This document shows, piece after piece, positions 21,499 to 35,693 of a DNA stretch of 64,000 nucleotides. Where the stretch lies: NCBI GenBank assembly GCA_036365515.1, contig CM070873.1:266706575-266770574 (forward strand). The letters run 5' to 3'. This DNA is from Torymus aiolomorphi (Eukaryota; Arthropoda; Insecta; Hymenoptera; Torymidae). Under the pieces are notes generated by a model. That model was not told where the DNA came from. It did not search any database and was given only the letters and a program-made list of their open reading frames with translations. The translations under genes were made by a program, and so were the position numbers. The stretch's first letter is position 1; each line of letters begins with the position of its first letter.

Positions 21499-23053
21499 TT
21501 TATTATTAAGTGGTATAATATGGCTATTGGCGAAGGTCCACTATAAAACCTAACGCGCCTTGGGCAGAACCTCCTGGGTGGCGTGGAATACTGCCGAATC
21601 TAATGAATACGCACAATTTCATTGAAATTCCTGTTATAATGCTCTTGTTAACTAATCTAACGTAAATATTTATTATGGGGACAAAAAGCTAGTTTTGCGA
21701 GCATCGTGTAGCTACTGCAGCACCAAACCTCTTTCTATATACTTTGTCCCACGCACTTTGAATTTCGGAATGGGTAGTTAAAGAATAAACACGAATGTTA
21801 TTTATAAAAGAATTGTTGTAAGTTCATTCTGACATGAATATATTTTTCGTTATAAAGAATATGGAATACTAAAATTTTTTAAATTTTTATGTATTTACTA
21901 TTCATTATTTTTAGAGACAAAAAGTAATTTATAAAAAAAAAAAAATGACGTTTCTTTCTCGCGGCTTAACTAGAGTAAAATTAGTATAATAGCTTTGAAA
22001 TTTTGGTTAAGGTTCGACTTTGGATACCTTTCAGATGAGTACTTTGGGCAAAAGGATTGATCCATAAATTTCAGATATTTTTGATTTTAAAATATTTTTA
22101 GACTTTCGTTTTAATCGTAATGTCTCGAGAACGGCATAACGTATCAACTTGAAATTTATAGACAATTTTGTACAATTTTGTGACGAATATAGGCATTATG
22201 TGTGCAAAATTGTCACAAGATCGTTTGATTATTTTTGAATATATTTAACATTGAAAACTTTCCTATTTTAAAAACTAATTTTCATCGTTGCACGATGTAT
22301 CGAGTAAAATATTTTTAATTGTTTTGACATTTTGTATATACGTAGAGTTTGTATATTTCTTTTCAATGAATTACTTTCGCAAAAGTTGTTGTTCATAACC
22401 TCAAGAGACATTTGATGTACAAATATTGTTCACATGTTTGGCAATATTTGTAGAAAATTTTATCAAGATCATATGGATTACATTGTCTATAAATACCAGA
22501 GATATACATGGTTAAAATTTTGTTTGCCCTTTTTTCAAATCGTAAATTCTCGAGAACGACTTTATGTATAAACATGAAACTTATAGACAATTTTGTGCGT
22601 GGTATAGGCAATACATGTTTTCTTTTTATAATCAAAAAACCTTTTTGAATTATTGGTTATTATTATTTTTTTAGATGGTACAGCCAATATTACTTAATAT
22701 TATAAAGTTTCCTTTAAAGATTTAGAATTGACCAACATTTAAATTTTTTAATTTTTAAATTGTCTCTACTGTCCCATTTCTTATTAAGGACCATATTTTG
22801 GATGCCATGAATGTACTCCCCTCCTCTTCCAGTTGTAAAGTAGAGGAGGTAATTAGTGGTATTGCCAGGCTAGGTCTGTCTTTCACTCAGGTATAAATAA
22901 GGCGACCAAGGGTTTAAACGCCACATTCAATATAGCTTTTGGCGAGAAAGCATCTGAGTCTAGGAGTCTCTTCCAACGACGTACTTCATTGCTGCAAGTA
23001 ATATTGAATAACCGTTAAATTTAAATTTACGAAGAGGATTTTTAAATTTAGAA

Positions 23054-23532
23054 ATGGATTTCATTCCATCGATTACAGCACAGAAGCGAAAAAGACGGGC
23101 ACTTGACGATAATGAGATAAGTAATGGACGCAATAATGAAAAAAAGGTAAAAACTTCGCATATTCACAAATACTGCCCGTATACCCATAGTATCGAAGTG
23201 GATAAAAAAATTAAAATGGTCCAAGAAGATTTGAAGCGCTTGGGGAAGCTTTAGGCATCAAAGCAATACCTCAATCATTACTTCACATGGATGAAATAAT
23301 TAAAAATAATAGTTGCCCAAGAGCTATTATGAGCTTAACTGAGATGAATAGAGAAATGAAGCAGGAATTGTGCATTTTGGAAATCGAGAGGACTGAAGCT
23401 TTAGCACAGAAAAATTTGTATCAAGACAGGAGAATATGGTTAAATCAGCAGAACATTATCATGACGCAAGTCGTATTAAAAGAAAAAATTTCCGTTTTGG
23501 AAGAAAAAATCATTAAAGAAACAAAAATTTAG
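23054..23532 (+). pseudogene. Unit gene copy 5, frameshifted at the G run
   Basis: The first 63 codons are normal (seven-A run). Four G instead of five then shifts the frame, which ends at KL followed by a stop. The downstream 81 codons from 23287 are open in the right frame for the coiled-coil half. A single-base lesion. Confidence 0.65.
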
Positions 23533-24912
23533 TTTATTATTAAGTGGTATAATATGGCTATTGGCGAAGGTCCACTATAAAACCTAACGCGCCTTGGGCA
23601 GAACCTCCTGGGTGGCGTGGAATACTGCCGAATCTAATGAATACGCACAATTTCATTGAAATTCCTGTTATAATGCTCTTGTTAACTAATCTAACGTAAA
23701 TATTTATTATGGGGACAAAAAGCTAGTTTTGCGAGCATCGTGTAGCTACTGCAGCACCAAACCTCTTTCTATATACTTTGTCCCACGCACTTTGAATTTC
23801 GGAATGGGTAGTTAAAGAATAAACACGAATGTTATTTATAAAAGAATTGTTGTAAGTTCATTCTGACATGAATATATTTTTCGTTATAAAGAATATGGAA
23901 TACTAAAATTTTTTAAATTTTTATGTATTTACTATTCATTATTTTTAGAGACAAAAAGTAATTTATAAAAAAAAAAAAAATGACGTTTCTTTCTCGCGGC
24001 TTAACTAGAGTAAAATTAGTATAATAGCTTTGAAATTTTGGTTAAGGTTCGACTTTGGATACCTTTCAGATGAGTACTTTGGGCAAAAGGATTGATCCAT
24101 AAATTTCAGATATTTTTGATTTTAAAATATTTTTAGACTTTCGTTTTAATCGTAATGTCTCGAGAACGGCATAACGTATCAACTTGAAATTGATAGACAA
24201 TTTTGTACGAGATATAGGCATTATGTGTGCAAAATTGTCACAAGATCGTTTGATTATTTTTGAATATATTTAACATTGAAAACTTTCCTATTTTAAAAAC
24301 TAATTTTCATCGTTGCACGATGTATCGAGTAAAATATTTTTAATTGTTTTGACATTTTGTATATACGTAGAGTTTGTATATTTCTTTTCAATGAATTACT
24401 TTCGCAAAAGTTGTTGTTCATAACCTCAAGAGACATTTGATGTACAAATATTGTTCACATGTTTGGCAATATTTGTAGAAAATTTTATCAAGATCATATG
24501 GATTACATTGTCTATAAATACCAGAGATATACATGGTTAAAATTTTGTTTGCCCTTTTTTCAAATCGTAAATTCTCGAGAACGACTTTATGTATAAACAT
24601 GAAACTTATAGACAATTTTGTGCGTGGTATAGGCAATACATGTTTTCTTTTTATAATCAAAAAACCTTTTTGAATTATTGGTTATTATTTTTTAGATGGT
24701 ACAGCCAATATTACTTAATATTATAAAGTTTCCTTTAAAGATTTAGAATTGACCAACATTTAAATTTTTTAATTTTTAAATTGTCTCTACTGTCCCATTT
24801 CTTATTAAGGACCATATTTTGGATGCCATGAATGTACTCCCCTCCTCTTCCAGTTGTAAAGTAGAGGAGGTAATTAGTGGTATTGCCAGGCTAGGTCTGT
24901 CTTTCACTCAGG

Positions 24913-24920
24913 TATAAATA
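24913..24920 (+). promoter_or_regulatory. TATA box of the 25075 gene copy
   Basis: TATAAATA 162 nt upstream of an intact gene copy. Confidence 0.55.
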
Positions 24921-25074
24921 AGGCGACCAAGGGTTTAAACGCCACATTCAAAATAGCTTTTGGCGAGAAAGCATCTGAGTCTAGGAGTCTCTTCCAACGA
25001 CGTACTTCATTGCTGCAAGTAATATTGAATAACCGTTAAATTTAAATTTACGAAGAGGATTTTTAAATTTAGAA

Positions 25075-25554
25075 ATGGATTTCATTCCATCGATTACAGC
25101 ACAGAAGCGAAAAAGACGGGCACTTGACGATAATGAGATAAGTAATGGACGCAATAATGAAAAAAAGGTAAAAACTTCGCATACTCACAAATTCTGCCCG
25201 TATACCCATAGTCTCGCAGTGGATAAAAAAATTAAAATGTTCCAAGAAGATTTGAAGCGCTTGGGTGAAGCTTTAGGCATCAAAGCAATACCTCAATCAT
25301 TACTTCACATGGATGAAATAATTAAAAATAATAGTTGCCCAAGAGCTATTATGAGCTTAACTGAGATGAATAGAGAAATGAAGCAGGAATTGTGCATTTT
25401 GGAAATCGAGAGGACTGAAGCTTTAGCACAGAAAAATTTGTATCAAGACAGGAGAATATGGTTAAATCAGCAGAACATTATCATGACGCAAGTCGTATTA
25501 AAAGAAAAAATTTCCGTTTTGGAAGAAAAAATCATTAAAGAAACAAAAATTTAG
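25075..25554 (+). CDS. Unit gene copy 6, intact, 159 aa
   Basis: Fully open copy of the unknown coiled-coil protein, with basic clusters at 11-15 and 30-33, the H36/H38/C41/H45 cluster and the C-terminal helix. It mixes two subtypes: T37 and F40 as in the 10678 copy, but P5, R15 and L130 as in most units. Private changes are SLAVDKKIKMFQ in place of SIEVDKKIKMVQ. Such mosaics are expected from gene conversion between units. Confidence 0.6.
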   Translation: MDFIPSITAQKRKRRALDDNEISNGRNNEKKVKTSHTHKFCPYTHSLAVDKKIKMFQEDLKRLGEALGIKAIPQSLLHMDEIIKNNSCPRAIMSLTEMNREMKQELCILEIERTEALAQKNLYQDRRIWLNQQNIIMTQVVLKEKISVLEEKIIKETKI

Positions 25555-27099
25555 TTTATTATTAAGTGGTATAATATGGCTATTGGCGAAGGTCCACTAT
25601 AAAACCTAACGCGCCTTGGGCAGAACCTCCTGGGTGGCGTGGAATACTGCCGAATCTAATGAATACGCACAATTTCATTGAAATTCCTGTTATAATGCTC
25701 TTGTTAACTAATCTAACGTAAATATTTATTATGGGGACAAAAAGCTAGTTTTGCGAGCATCGTGTAGCTACTGCAGCACCAAACCTCTTTCTATATACTT
25801 TGTCCCACGCACTTTGAATTTCGGAATGGGTAGTTAAAGAATAAACACGAATGTTATTTATAAAAGAATTGTTGTAAGTTCATTCTGACATGAATATATT
25901 TTTCGTTATAAAGAATATGGAATACTAAAATTTTTTAAATTTTTATGTATTTACTATTCATTATTTTTAGAGACAAAAAGTAATTTATAAAAAAAAAAAA
26001 AATGACGTTTCTTTCTCGCGGCTTAACTAGAGTAAAATTAGTATAATAGCTTTGAAATTTTGGTTAAGGTTCGACTTTGGATACCTTTCAGATGAGTACT
26101 TTGGGCAAAAGGATTGATCCATAAATTTCAGATATTTTTGATTTTAAAATATTTTTAGACTTTCGTTTTAATCGTAATGTCTCGAGAACGGCATAACGTA
26201 TCAACTTGAAATTTATAGACAATTTTGTACGAGATATAGGCATTATGTGTGCAAAATTGTCACAAGATCGTTTGATTATTTTTGAATATATTTAACATTG
26301 AAAACTTTCCTATTTTAAAAACTAATTTTCATCGTTGCACGATGTATCGAGTAAAATATTTTTAATTGTTTTGACATTTTGTATATACGTAGAGTTTGTA
26401 TATTTCTTTTCAATGAATTACTTTCGCAAAAGTTGTTGTTCATAACCTCAAGAGACATTTGATGTACAAATATTGTTCACATGTTTGGCAATATTTGTAG
26501 AAAATTTTATCAAGATCATATGGATTACATTGTCTATAAATACCAGAGATATACATGGTTAAAATTTTGTTTGCCCTTTTTTCAAATCGTAAATTCTCGA
26601 GAACGACTTTATGTATAAACATGAAACTTATAGACAATTTTGTGCGTGGTATAGGCAATACATGTTTTCTTTTTATAATCAAAAAACCTTTTTGAATTAT
26701 TGGTTATTATTATTTTTTTAGATGGTACAGCCAATATTACTTAATATTATAAAGTTTCCTTTAAAGATTTAGAATTGACCAACATTTAAATTTTTTAATT
26801 TTTAAATTGTCTCTACTGTCCCATTTCTTATTAAGGACCATATTTTGGATGCCATGAATGTACTCCCTCCTCTTCCAGTTGTAAAGTAGAGGAGGTAATT
26901 AGTGGTATTGCCAGGCTAGGTCTGTCTTTCACTCAGGTATAAATAAGGCGACCAAGGGTTTAAACGCCACATTCAAAATAGCTTTTGGCGAGAAAGCATC
27001 TGAGTCTAGGAGTCTCTTCCAACGACGTACTTCATTGCTGCAAGTAATATTGAATAACCGTTAAATTTAAATTTACGAAGAGGATTTTTAAATTTAGAA

Positions 27100-27578
27100 A
27101 TGGATTTCATTCCATCGATTACAGCACAGAAGCGAAAAAGACGGGCACTTGACGATAATGAGATAAGTAATGGAAGCAATAATGAAAAAAGGTAAAAACT
27201 TCGCATATTCACAAATACTGCCCGTATACCCATAGTATCGAAGTGGATAAAAAAATTAAAATGGTCCAAGAAGATTTGAAGCGCTTGGGGAAAGCTTTAG
27301 GCATCAAAGCAATACCTCAATCATTACTTCACATGGATGAAATAATTAAAAATAATAGTTGCCCAAGAGCTATTATGAGCTTAACTGAGATGAATAGAGA
27401 AATGAAGCAGGAATTGTGCATTTTGGAAATCGAGAGGACTGAAGCTTTAGCACAGAAAAATTTGTATCAAGACAGGAGAATATGGTTAAATCAGCAGAAC
27501 ATTATCATGACGCAAGTCGTATTAAAAGAAAAAATTTCCGTTTTGGAAGAAAAAATCATTAAAGAAACAAAAATTTAG
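27100..27578 (+). pseudogene. Unit gene copy 7, one frameshift
   Basis: A six-A run after codon 29 gives a TAA two codons later. Downstream, GGGGAAAG replaces GGGGGAAG (K for E65), so 111 codons from 27243 stay in frame. Single lesion. Confidence 0.6.
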
Positions 27579-29125
27579 TTTATTATTAAGTGGTATAATA
27601 TGGCTATTGGCGAAGGTCCACTATAAAACCTAACGCGCCTTGGGCAGAACCTCCTGGGTGGCGTGGAATACTGCCGAATCTAATGAATACGCACAATTTC
27701 ATTGAAATTCCTGTTATAATGCTCTTGTTAACTAATCTAACGTAAATATTTATTATGGGGACAAAAAGCTAGTTTTGCGAGCATCGTGTAGCTACTGCAG
27801 CACCAAACCTCTTTCTATATACTTTGTCCCACGCACTTTGAATTTCGGAATGGGTAGTTAAAGAATAAACACGAATGTTATTTATAAAAGAATTGTTGTA
27901 AGTTCATTCTGACATGAATATATTTTTCGTTATAAAGAATATGGAATACTAAAATTTTTTAAATTTTTATGTATTTACTATTCATTATTTTTAGAGACAA
28001 AAAGTAATTTATAAAAAAAAAAAAAAATGACGTTTCTTTCTCGCGGCTTAACTAGAGTAAAATTAGTATAATAGCTTTGAAATTTTGGTTAAGGTTCGAC
28101 TTTGGATACCTTTCAGATGAGTACTTTGGGCAAAAGGATTGATCCATAAATTTCAGATATTTTTGATTTTAAAATATTTTTAGACTTTCGTTTTAATCGT
28201 AATGTCTCGAGAACGGCATAACGTATCAACTTGAAATTTATAGACAATTTTGTACGAGATATAGGCATTATGTGTGCAAAATTGTCACAAGATCGTTTGA
28301 TTATTTTTGAATATATTTAACATTGAAAACTTTCCTATTTTAAAAACTAATTTTCATCGTTGCACGATGTATCGAGTAAAATATTTTTAATTGTTTTGAC
28401 ATTTTGTATATACGTAGAGTTTGTATATTTCTTTTCAATGAATTACTTTCGCAAAAGTTGTTGTTCATAACCTCAAGAGACATTTGATGTACAAATATTG
28501 TTCACATGTTTGGCAATATTTGTAGAAAATTTTATCAAGATCATATGGATTACATTGTCTATAAATACCAGAGATATACATGGTTAAAATTTTGTTTGCC
28601 CTTTTTTCAAATCGTAAATTCTCGAGAACGACTTTATGTATAAACATGAAACTTATAGACAATTTTGTGCGTGGTATAGGCAATACATGTTTTCTTTTTA
28701 TAATCAAAAAACCTTTTTGAATTATTGGTTATTATTATTTTTTTAGATGGTACAGCCAATATTACTTAATATTATAAAGTTTCCTTTAAAGATTTAGAAT
28801 TGACCAACATTTAAATTTTTTAATTTTTAAATTGTCTCTACTGTCCCATTTCTTATTAAGGACCATATTTTGGATGCCATGAATGTACTCCCCTCCTCTT
28901 CCAGTTGTAAAGTAGAGGAGGTAATTAGTGGTATTGCCAGGCTAGGTCTGTCTTTCACTCAGGTATAAATAAGGCGACCAAGGGTTTAAACGCCACATTC
29001 AATATAGCTTTTGGCGAGAAAGCATCTGAGTCTAGGAGTCTCTTCCAACGACGTACTTCATTGCTGCAAGTAATATTGAATAACCGTTAAATTTAAATTT
29101 ACGAAGAGGATTTTTAAATTTAGAA

Positions 29126-29603
29126 ATGGATTTCATTCCATCGATTACAGCACAGAAGCGAAAAAGACGGGCACTTGACGATAATGAGATAAGTAATGGA
29201 CGCAATAATGAAAAAAGGTAAAAACTTCGCATATTCACAAATACTGCCCGTATACCCATAGTATCGAAGTGGATAAAAAAATTAAAATGGTCCAAGAAGA
29301 TTTGAAGCGCTTGGGGAAGCTTTAGGCATCAAAGCAATACCTCAATCATTACTTCACATGGATGAAATAATTAAAAATAATAGTTGCCCAAGAGCTATTA
29401 TGAGCTTAACTGAGATGAATAGAGAAATGAAGCAGGAATTGTGCATTTTGGAAATCGAGAGGACTGAAGCTTTAGCACAGAAAAATTTGTATCAAGACAG
29501 GAGAATATGGTTAAATCAGCAGAACATTATCATGACGCAAGTCGTATTAAAAGAAAAAATTTCCGTTTTGGAAGAAAAAATCATTAAAGAAACAAAAATT
29601 TAG
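29126..29603 (+). pseudogene. Unit gene copy 8, two frameshifts
   Basis: Six-A run and four-G run, each one base short. The last 81 codons from 29358 are open and unchanged. Confidence 0.6.
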
Positions 29604-31150
29604 TTTATTATTAAGTGGTATAATATGGCTATTGGCGAAGGTCCACTATAAAACCTAACGCGCCTTGGGCAGAACCTCCTGGGTGGCGTGGAATACTGCC
29701 GAATCTAATGAATACGCACAATTTCATTGAAATTCCTGTTATAATGCTCTTGTTAACTAATCTAACGTAAATATTTATTATGGGGACAAAAAGCTAGTTT
29801 TGCGAGCATCGTGTAGCTACTGCAGCACCAAACCTCTTTCTATATACTTTGTCCCACGCACTTTGAATTTCGGAATGGGTAGTTAAAGAATAAACACGAA
29901 TGTTATTTATAAAAGAATTGTTGTAAGTTCATTCTGACATGAATATATTTTTCGTTATAAAGAATATGGAATACTAAAATTTTTTAAATTTTTATGTATT
30001 TACTATTCATTATTTTTAGAGACAAAAAGTAATTTATAAAAAAAAAAAAAAATGACGTTTCTTTCTCGCGGCTTAACTAGAGTAAAATTAGTATAATAGC
30101 TTTGAAATTTTGGTTAAGGTTCGACTTTGGATACCTTTCAGATGAGTACTTTGGGCAAAAGGATTGATCCATAAATTTCAGATATTTTGATTTTAAAATA
30201 TTTTTAGACTTTCGTTTTAATCGTAATGTCTCGAGAACGGCATAACGTATCAACTTGAAATTTATAGACAATTTTGTACGAGATATAGGCATTATGTGTG
30301 CAAAATTGTCACAAGATCGTTTGATTATTTTTGAATATATTTAACATTGAAAACTTTCCTATTTTAAAAACTAATTTTCATCGTTGCACGATGTATCGAG
30401 TAAAATATTTTTAATTGTTTTGACATTTTGTATATACGTAGAGTTTGTATATTTCTTTTCAATGAATTACTTTCGCAAAAGTTGTTGTTCATAACCTCAA
30501 GAGACATTTGATGTACAAATATTGTTCACATGTTTGGCAATATTTGTAGAAAATTTTATCAAGATCATATGGATTACATTGTCTATAAATACCAGAGATA
30601 TACATGGTTAAAATTTTGTTTGCCCTTTTTTCAAATCGTAAATTCTCGAGAACGACTTTATGTATAAACATGAAACTTATAGACAAAATTTGTGCGTGGT
30701 ATAGGCAATACATGTTTTCTTTTTATAATCAAAAAACCTTTTTGAATTATTGGTTATTATTATTTTTTTAGATGGTACAGCCAATATTACTTAATATTAT
30801 AAAGTTTCCTTTAAAGATTTAGAATTGACCAACATTTAAATTTTTTAATTTTTAAATTGTCTCTACTGTCCCATTTCTTATTAAGGACCATATTTTGGAT
30901 GCCATGAATGTACTCCCCTCCTCTTCCAGTTGTAAAGTAGAGGAGGTAATTAGTGGTATTGCCAGGCTAGGTCTGTCTTTCACTCAGGTATAAATAAGGC
31001 GACCAAGGGTTTAAACGCCACATTCAATATAGCTTTTGGCGAGAAAGCATCTGAGTCTAGGAGTCTCTTCCAACGACGTACTTCATTGCTGCAAGTAATA
31101 TTGAATAACCGTTAAATTTAAATTTACGAAGAGGATTTTTAAATTTAGAA

Positions 31151-31628
31151 ATGGATTTCATTCCATCGATTACAGCACAGAAGCGAAAAGACGGGCACTT
31201 GACGATAATGAGATAAGTAATGGACGCAATAATGAAAAAAAGGTAAAAACTTCGCATATTCACAAATACTGCCCGTATACCCATAGTATCGAAGTGGATA
31301 AAAAAATTAAAATGGTCCAAGAAGATTTGAAGCGCTTGGGGAAGCTTTAGGCATCAAAGCAATACCTCAATCATTACTTCACATGGATGAAATAATTAAA
31401 AATAATAGTTGCCCAAGAGCTATTATGAGCTTAACTGAGATGAATAGAGAAATGAAGCAGGAATTGTGCATTTTGGAAATCGAGAGGACTGAAGCTTTAG
31501 CACAGAAAAATTTGTATCAAGACAGGAGAATATGGTTAAATCAGCAGAACATTATCATGACGCAAGTCGTATTAAAAGAAAAAATTTCCGTTTTGGAAGA
31601 AAAAATCATTAAAGAAACAAAAATTTAG
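31151..31628 (+). pseudogene. Unit gene copy 9, two frameshifts
   Basis: GCGAAAAGACG has lost one A in the first basic cluster (codons 11-14), and the G run is four. The seven-A run is normal. The last 81 codons from 31383 are open. Confidence 0.6.
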
Positions 31629-33176
31629 TTTATTATTAAGTGGTATAATATGGCTATTGGCGAAGGTCCACTATAAAACCTAACGCGCCTTGGGCAGAAC
31701 CTCCTGGGTGGCGTGGAATACTGCCGAATCTAATGAATACGCACAATTTCATTGAAATTCCTGTTATAATGCTCTTGTTAACTAATCTAACGTAAATATT
31801 TATTATGGGGACAAAAAGCTAGTTTTGCGAGCATCGTGTAGCTACTGCAGCACCAAACCTCTTTCTATATACTTTGTCCCACGCACTTTGAATTTCGGAA
31901 TGGGTAGTTAAAGAATAAACACGAATGTTATTTATAAAAGAATTGTTGTAAGTTCATTCTGACATGAATATATTTTTCGTTATAAAGAATATGGAATACT
32001 AAAATTTTTTAAATTTTTATGTATTTACTATTCATTATTTTTAGAGACAAAAAGTAATTTATAAAAAAAAAAAAAAAATGACGTTTCTTTCTCGCGGCTT
32101 AACTAGAGTAAAATTAGTATAATAGCTTTGAAATTTTGGTTAAGGTTCGACTTTGGATACCTTTCAGATGAGTACTTTGGGCAAAAGGGATTGATCCATA
32201 AATTTCAGATATTTTTGATTTTAAAATATTTTTAGACTTTCGTTTTAATCGTAATGTCTCGAGAACGGCATAACGTATCAACTTGAAATTTATAGACAAT
32301 TTTGTACGAGATATAGGCATTATGTGTGCAAAATTGTCACAAGATCGTTTGATTATTTTTGAATATATTTAACATTGAAAACTTTCCTATTTTAAAAACT
32401 AATTTTCATCGTTGCACGATGTATCGAGTAAAATATTTTTAATTGTTTTGACATTTTGTATATACGTAGAGTTTGTATATTTCTTTTCAATGAATTACTT
32501 TCGCAAAAGTTGTTGTTCATAACCTCAAGAGACATTTGATGTACAAATATTGTTCACATGTTTGGCAATATTTGTAGAAAATTTTATCAAGATCATATGG
32601 ATTACATTGTCTATAAATACCAGAGATATACATGGTTAAAATTTTGTTTGCCCTTTTTTCAAATCGTAAATTCTCGAGAACGACTTTATGTATAAACATG
32701 AAACTTATAGACAATTTTGTGCGTGGTATAGGCAATACATGTTTTCTTTTTATAATCAAAAAACCTTTTTGAATTATTGGTTATTATTATTTTTTAGATG
32801 GTACAGCCAATATTACTTAATATTATAAAGTTTCCTTTAAAGATTTAGAATTGACCAACATTTAAATTTTTTAATTTTTAAATTGTCTCTACTGTCCCAT
32901 TTCTTATTAAGGACCATATTTTGGATGCCATGAATGTACTCCCCTCCTCTTCCAGTTGTAAAGTAGAGGAGGTAATTAGTGGTATTGCCAGGCTAGGTCT
33001 GTCTTTCACTCAGGTATAAATAAGGCGACCAAGGGTTTAAACGCCACATTCAATATAGCTTTTGGCGAGAAAGCATCTGAGTCTAGGAGTCTCTTCCAAC
33101 GACGTACTTCATTGCTGCAAGTAATATTGAATAACCGTTAAATTTAAATTTACGAAGAGGATTTTTAAATTTAGAA

Positions 33177-33655
33177 ATGGATTTCATTCCATCGATTACA
33201 GCACAGAAGCGAAAAAGACGGGCACTTGACGATAATGAGATAAGTAATGGACGCAATAATGAAAAAAAGGTAAAAACTTCGCATATTCACAAATACTGCC
33301 CGTATACCCATAGTATCGAAGTGGATAAAAAAATTAAAATGGTCCAAGAAGATTTGAAGCGCTTGGGGAAGCTTTAGGCATCAAAGCAATACCTCAATCA
33401 TTACTTCACATGGATGAAATAATTAAAAATAATAGTTGCCCAAGAGCTATTATGAGCTTAACTGAGATGAATAGAGAAATGAAGCAGGAATTGTGCATTT
33501 TGGAAATCGAGAGGACTGAAGCTTTAGCACAGAAAAATTTGTATCAAGACAGGAGAATATGGTTAAATCAGCAGAACATTATCATGACGCAAGTCGTATT
33601 AAAAGAAAAAATTTCCGTTTTGGAAGAAAAAATCATTAAAGAAACAAAAATTTAG
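33177..33655 (+). pseudogene. Unit gene copy 10, frameshifted at the G run
   Basis: Same state as the 23054 copy: normal first 63 codons, four-G frameshift, and 81 normal codons from 33410. Confidence 0.65.
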
Positions 33656-35033
33656 TTTATTATTAAGTGGTATAATATGGCTATTGGAAGGTCCACTATA
33701 AAACCTAACGCGCCTTGGGCAGAACCTCCTGGGTGGCGTGGAATACTGCCGAATCTAATGAATACGCACAATTTCATTGAAATTCCTGTTATAATGCTCT
33801 TGTTAACTAATCTAACGTAAATATTTATTATGGGGACAAAAAGCTAGTTTTGCGAGCATCGTGTAGCTACTGCAGCACCAAACCTCTTTCTATATACTTT
33901 GTCCCACGCACTTTGAATTTCGGAATGGGTAGTTAAAGAATAAACACGAATGTTATTTATAAAAGAATTGTTGTAAGTTCATTCTGACATGAATATATTT
34001 TTCGTTATAAAGAATATGGAATACTAAAATTTTTTAAATTTTTATGTATTTACTATTCATTATTTTTAGAGACAAAAAGTAATTTATAAAAAAAAAAAAA
34101 TGACGTTTCTTTCTCGCGGCTTAACTAGAGTAAAATTAGTATAATAGCTTTGAAATTTTGGTTAAGGTTCGACTTTGGATACCTTTCAGATGAGTACTTT
34201 GGGCAAAAGGATTGATCCATAAATTTCAGATATTTTTGATTTTAAAATATTTTTAGACTTTCGTTTTAATCGTAATGTCTCGAGAACGGCATAACGTATC
34301 AACTTGAAATTTATAGACAATTTTGTACGAGATATAGGCATTATGTGTGCAAAATTGTCACAAGATCGTTTGATTATTTTTGAATATATTTAACATTGAA
34401 AACTTTCCTATTTTAAAAACTAATTTTCATCGTTGCACGATGTATCGAGTAAAATATTTTTAATTGTTTTGACATTTTGTATATACGTAGAGTTTGTATA
34501 TTTCTTTTCAATGAATTACTTTCGCAAAAGTTGTTGTTCATAACCTCAAGAGACATTTGATGTACAAATATTGTTCACATGTTTGGCAATATTTGTAGAA
34601 AATTTTATCAAGATCATATGGATTACATTGTCTATAAATACCAGAGATATACATGGTTAAAATTTTGTTTGCCCTTTTTTCAAATCAATTCTCGAGAACG
34701 ACTTTATGTATAAACATGAAACTTATAGACAATTTTGTGCGTGGTATAGGCAATACATGTTTTCTTTTTATAATCAAAAAACCTTTTTGAATTATTGGTT
34801 ATTATTATTTTTTTAGATGGTACAGCCAATATTACTTAATATTATAAAGTTTCCTTTAAAGATTTAGAATTGACCAACATTTAAATTTTTTAATTTTTAA
34901 ATTGTCTCTACTGTCCCATTTCTTATTAAGGACCATATTTTGGATGCCATGAATGTACTCCCCTCCTCTTCCAGTTGTAAAGTAGAGGAGGTAATTAGTG
35001 GTATTGCCAGGCTAGGTCTGTCTTTCACTCAGG

Positions 35034-35041
35034 TATAAATA
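35034..35041 (+). promoter_or_regulatory. TATA box of the 35196 gene copy
   Basis: TATAAATA 162 nt upstream of an intact gene copy. Confidence 0.55.
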
Positions 35042-35195
35042 AGGCGACCAAGGGTTTAAACGCCACATTCAATATCGCTTTTGGCGAGAAAGCATCTGAG
35101 TCTAGGAGTCTCTTCCAACGACGTACTTCATTGCTGCAAGTAATATTGAATAACCGTTAAATTTAAATTTACGAAGAGGATTTTTAAATTTAGAA

Positions 35196-35693
35196 ATGGA
35201 TTTCATTCCATCGATTACAGCACAGAAGCGAAAAAGACGGGCACTTGACGATAATGAGATAAGTAATGGAAGCAATAATGGAAAAAAGGTAAAAACTTCG
35301 CATATTCACAAATACTGCCCGTATACCCATAGTATCGAAGTGGATAAAAAAATTAAAATGGTCCAAGAAGATTTGAAGCGCTTGGGGGAAGCTTTAGGCA
35401 TCAAAGCAATACCTCAATCATTACTTCACATGGATGAAATAATTAAAAATAATAGTTGCCCAAGAGCTATTATGAGCTTAACTGAGATGAATAGAGAAAT
35501 GAAGCAGGAATTGTGCATTTTGGAAATCGAGAGGACTGAAGCTTTAGCACAGAAAAATTTGTATCAAGACAGGAGAATATGGTTCTATCAGCAGAACATT
35601 ATCATGACGCAAGTCGTATTAAAAGAAAAAATTTCCGTTTTGGAAGAAAAAATCATTAAAGAAACAAAAATTAAATTTATTATTAAGTGGTAA
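35196..35693 (+). CDS. Unit gene copy 11, intact, long form of 165 aa
   Basis: Open from ATG to a stop six codons later than usual, ending KFIIKW, because the usual stop region reads ATTAAATTT. It has S26 for R, G29 for E (the A run is six here, but an A-to-G change keeps the frame) and WFYQQ. The copy at 3074 shares the long end and the FYQQ, but has a frameshift. Both lie directly before insert A. Domain layout as for the 10678 copy. Confidence 0.6.
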   Translation: MDFIPSITAQKRKRRALDDNEISNGSNNGKKVKTSHIHKYCPYTHSIEVDKKIKMVQEDLKRLGEALGIKAIPQSLLHMDEIIKNNSCPRAIMSLTEMNREMKQELCILEIERTEALAQKNLYQDRRIWFYQQNIIMTQVVLKEKISVLEEKIIKETKIKFIIKW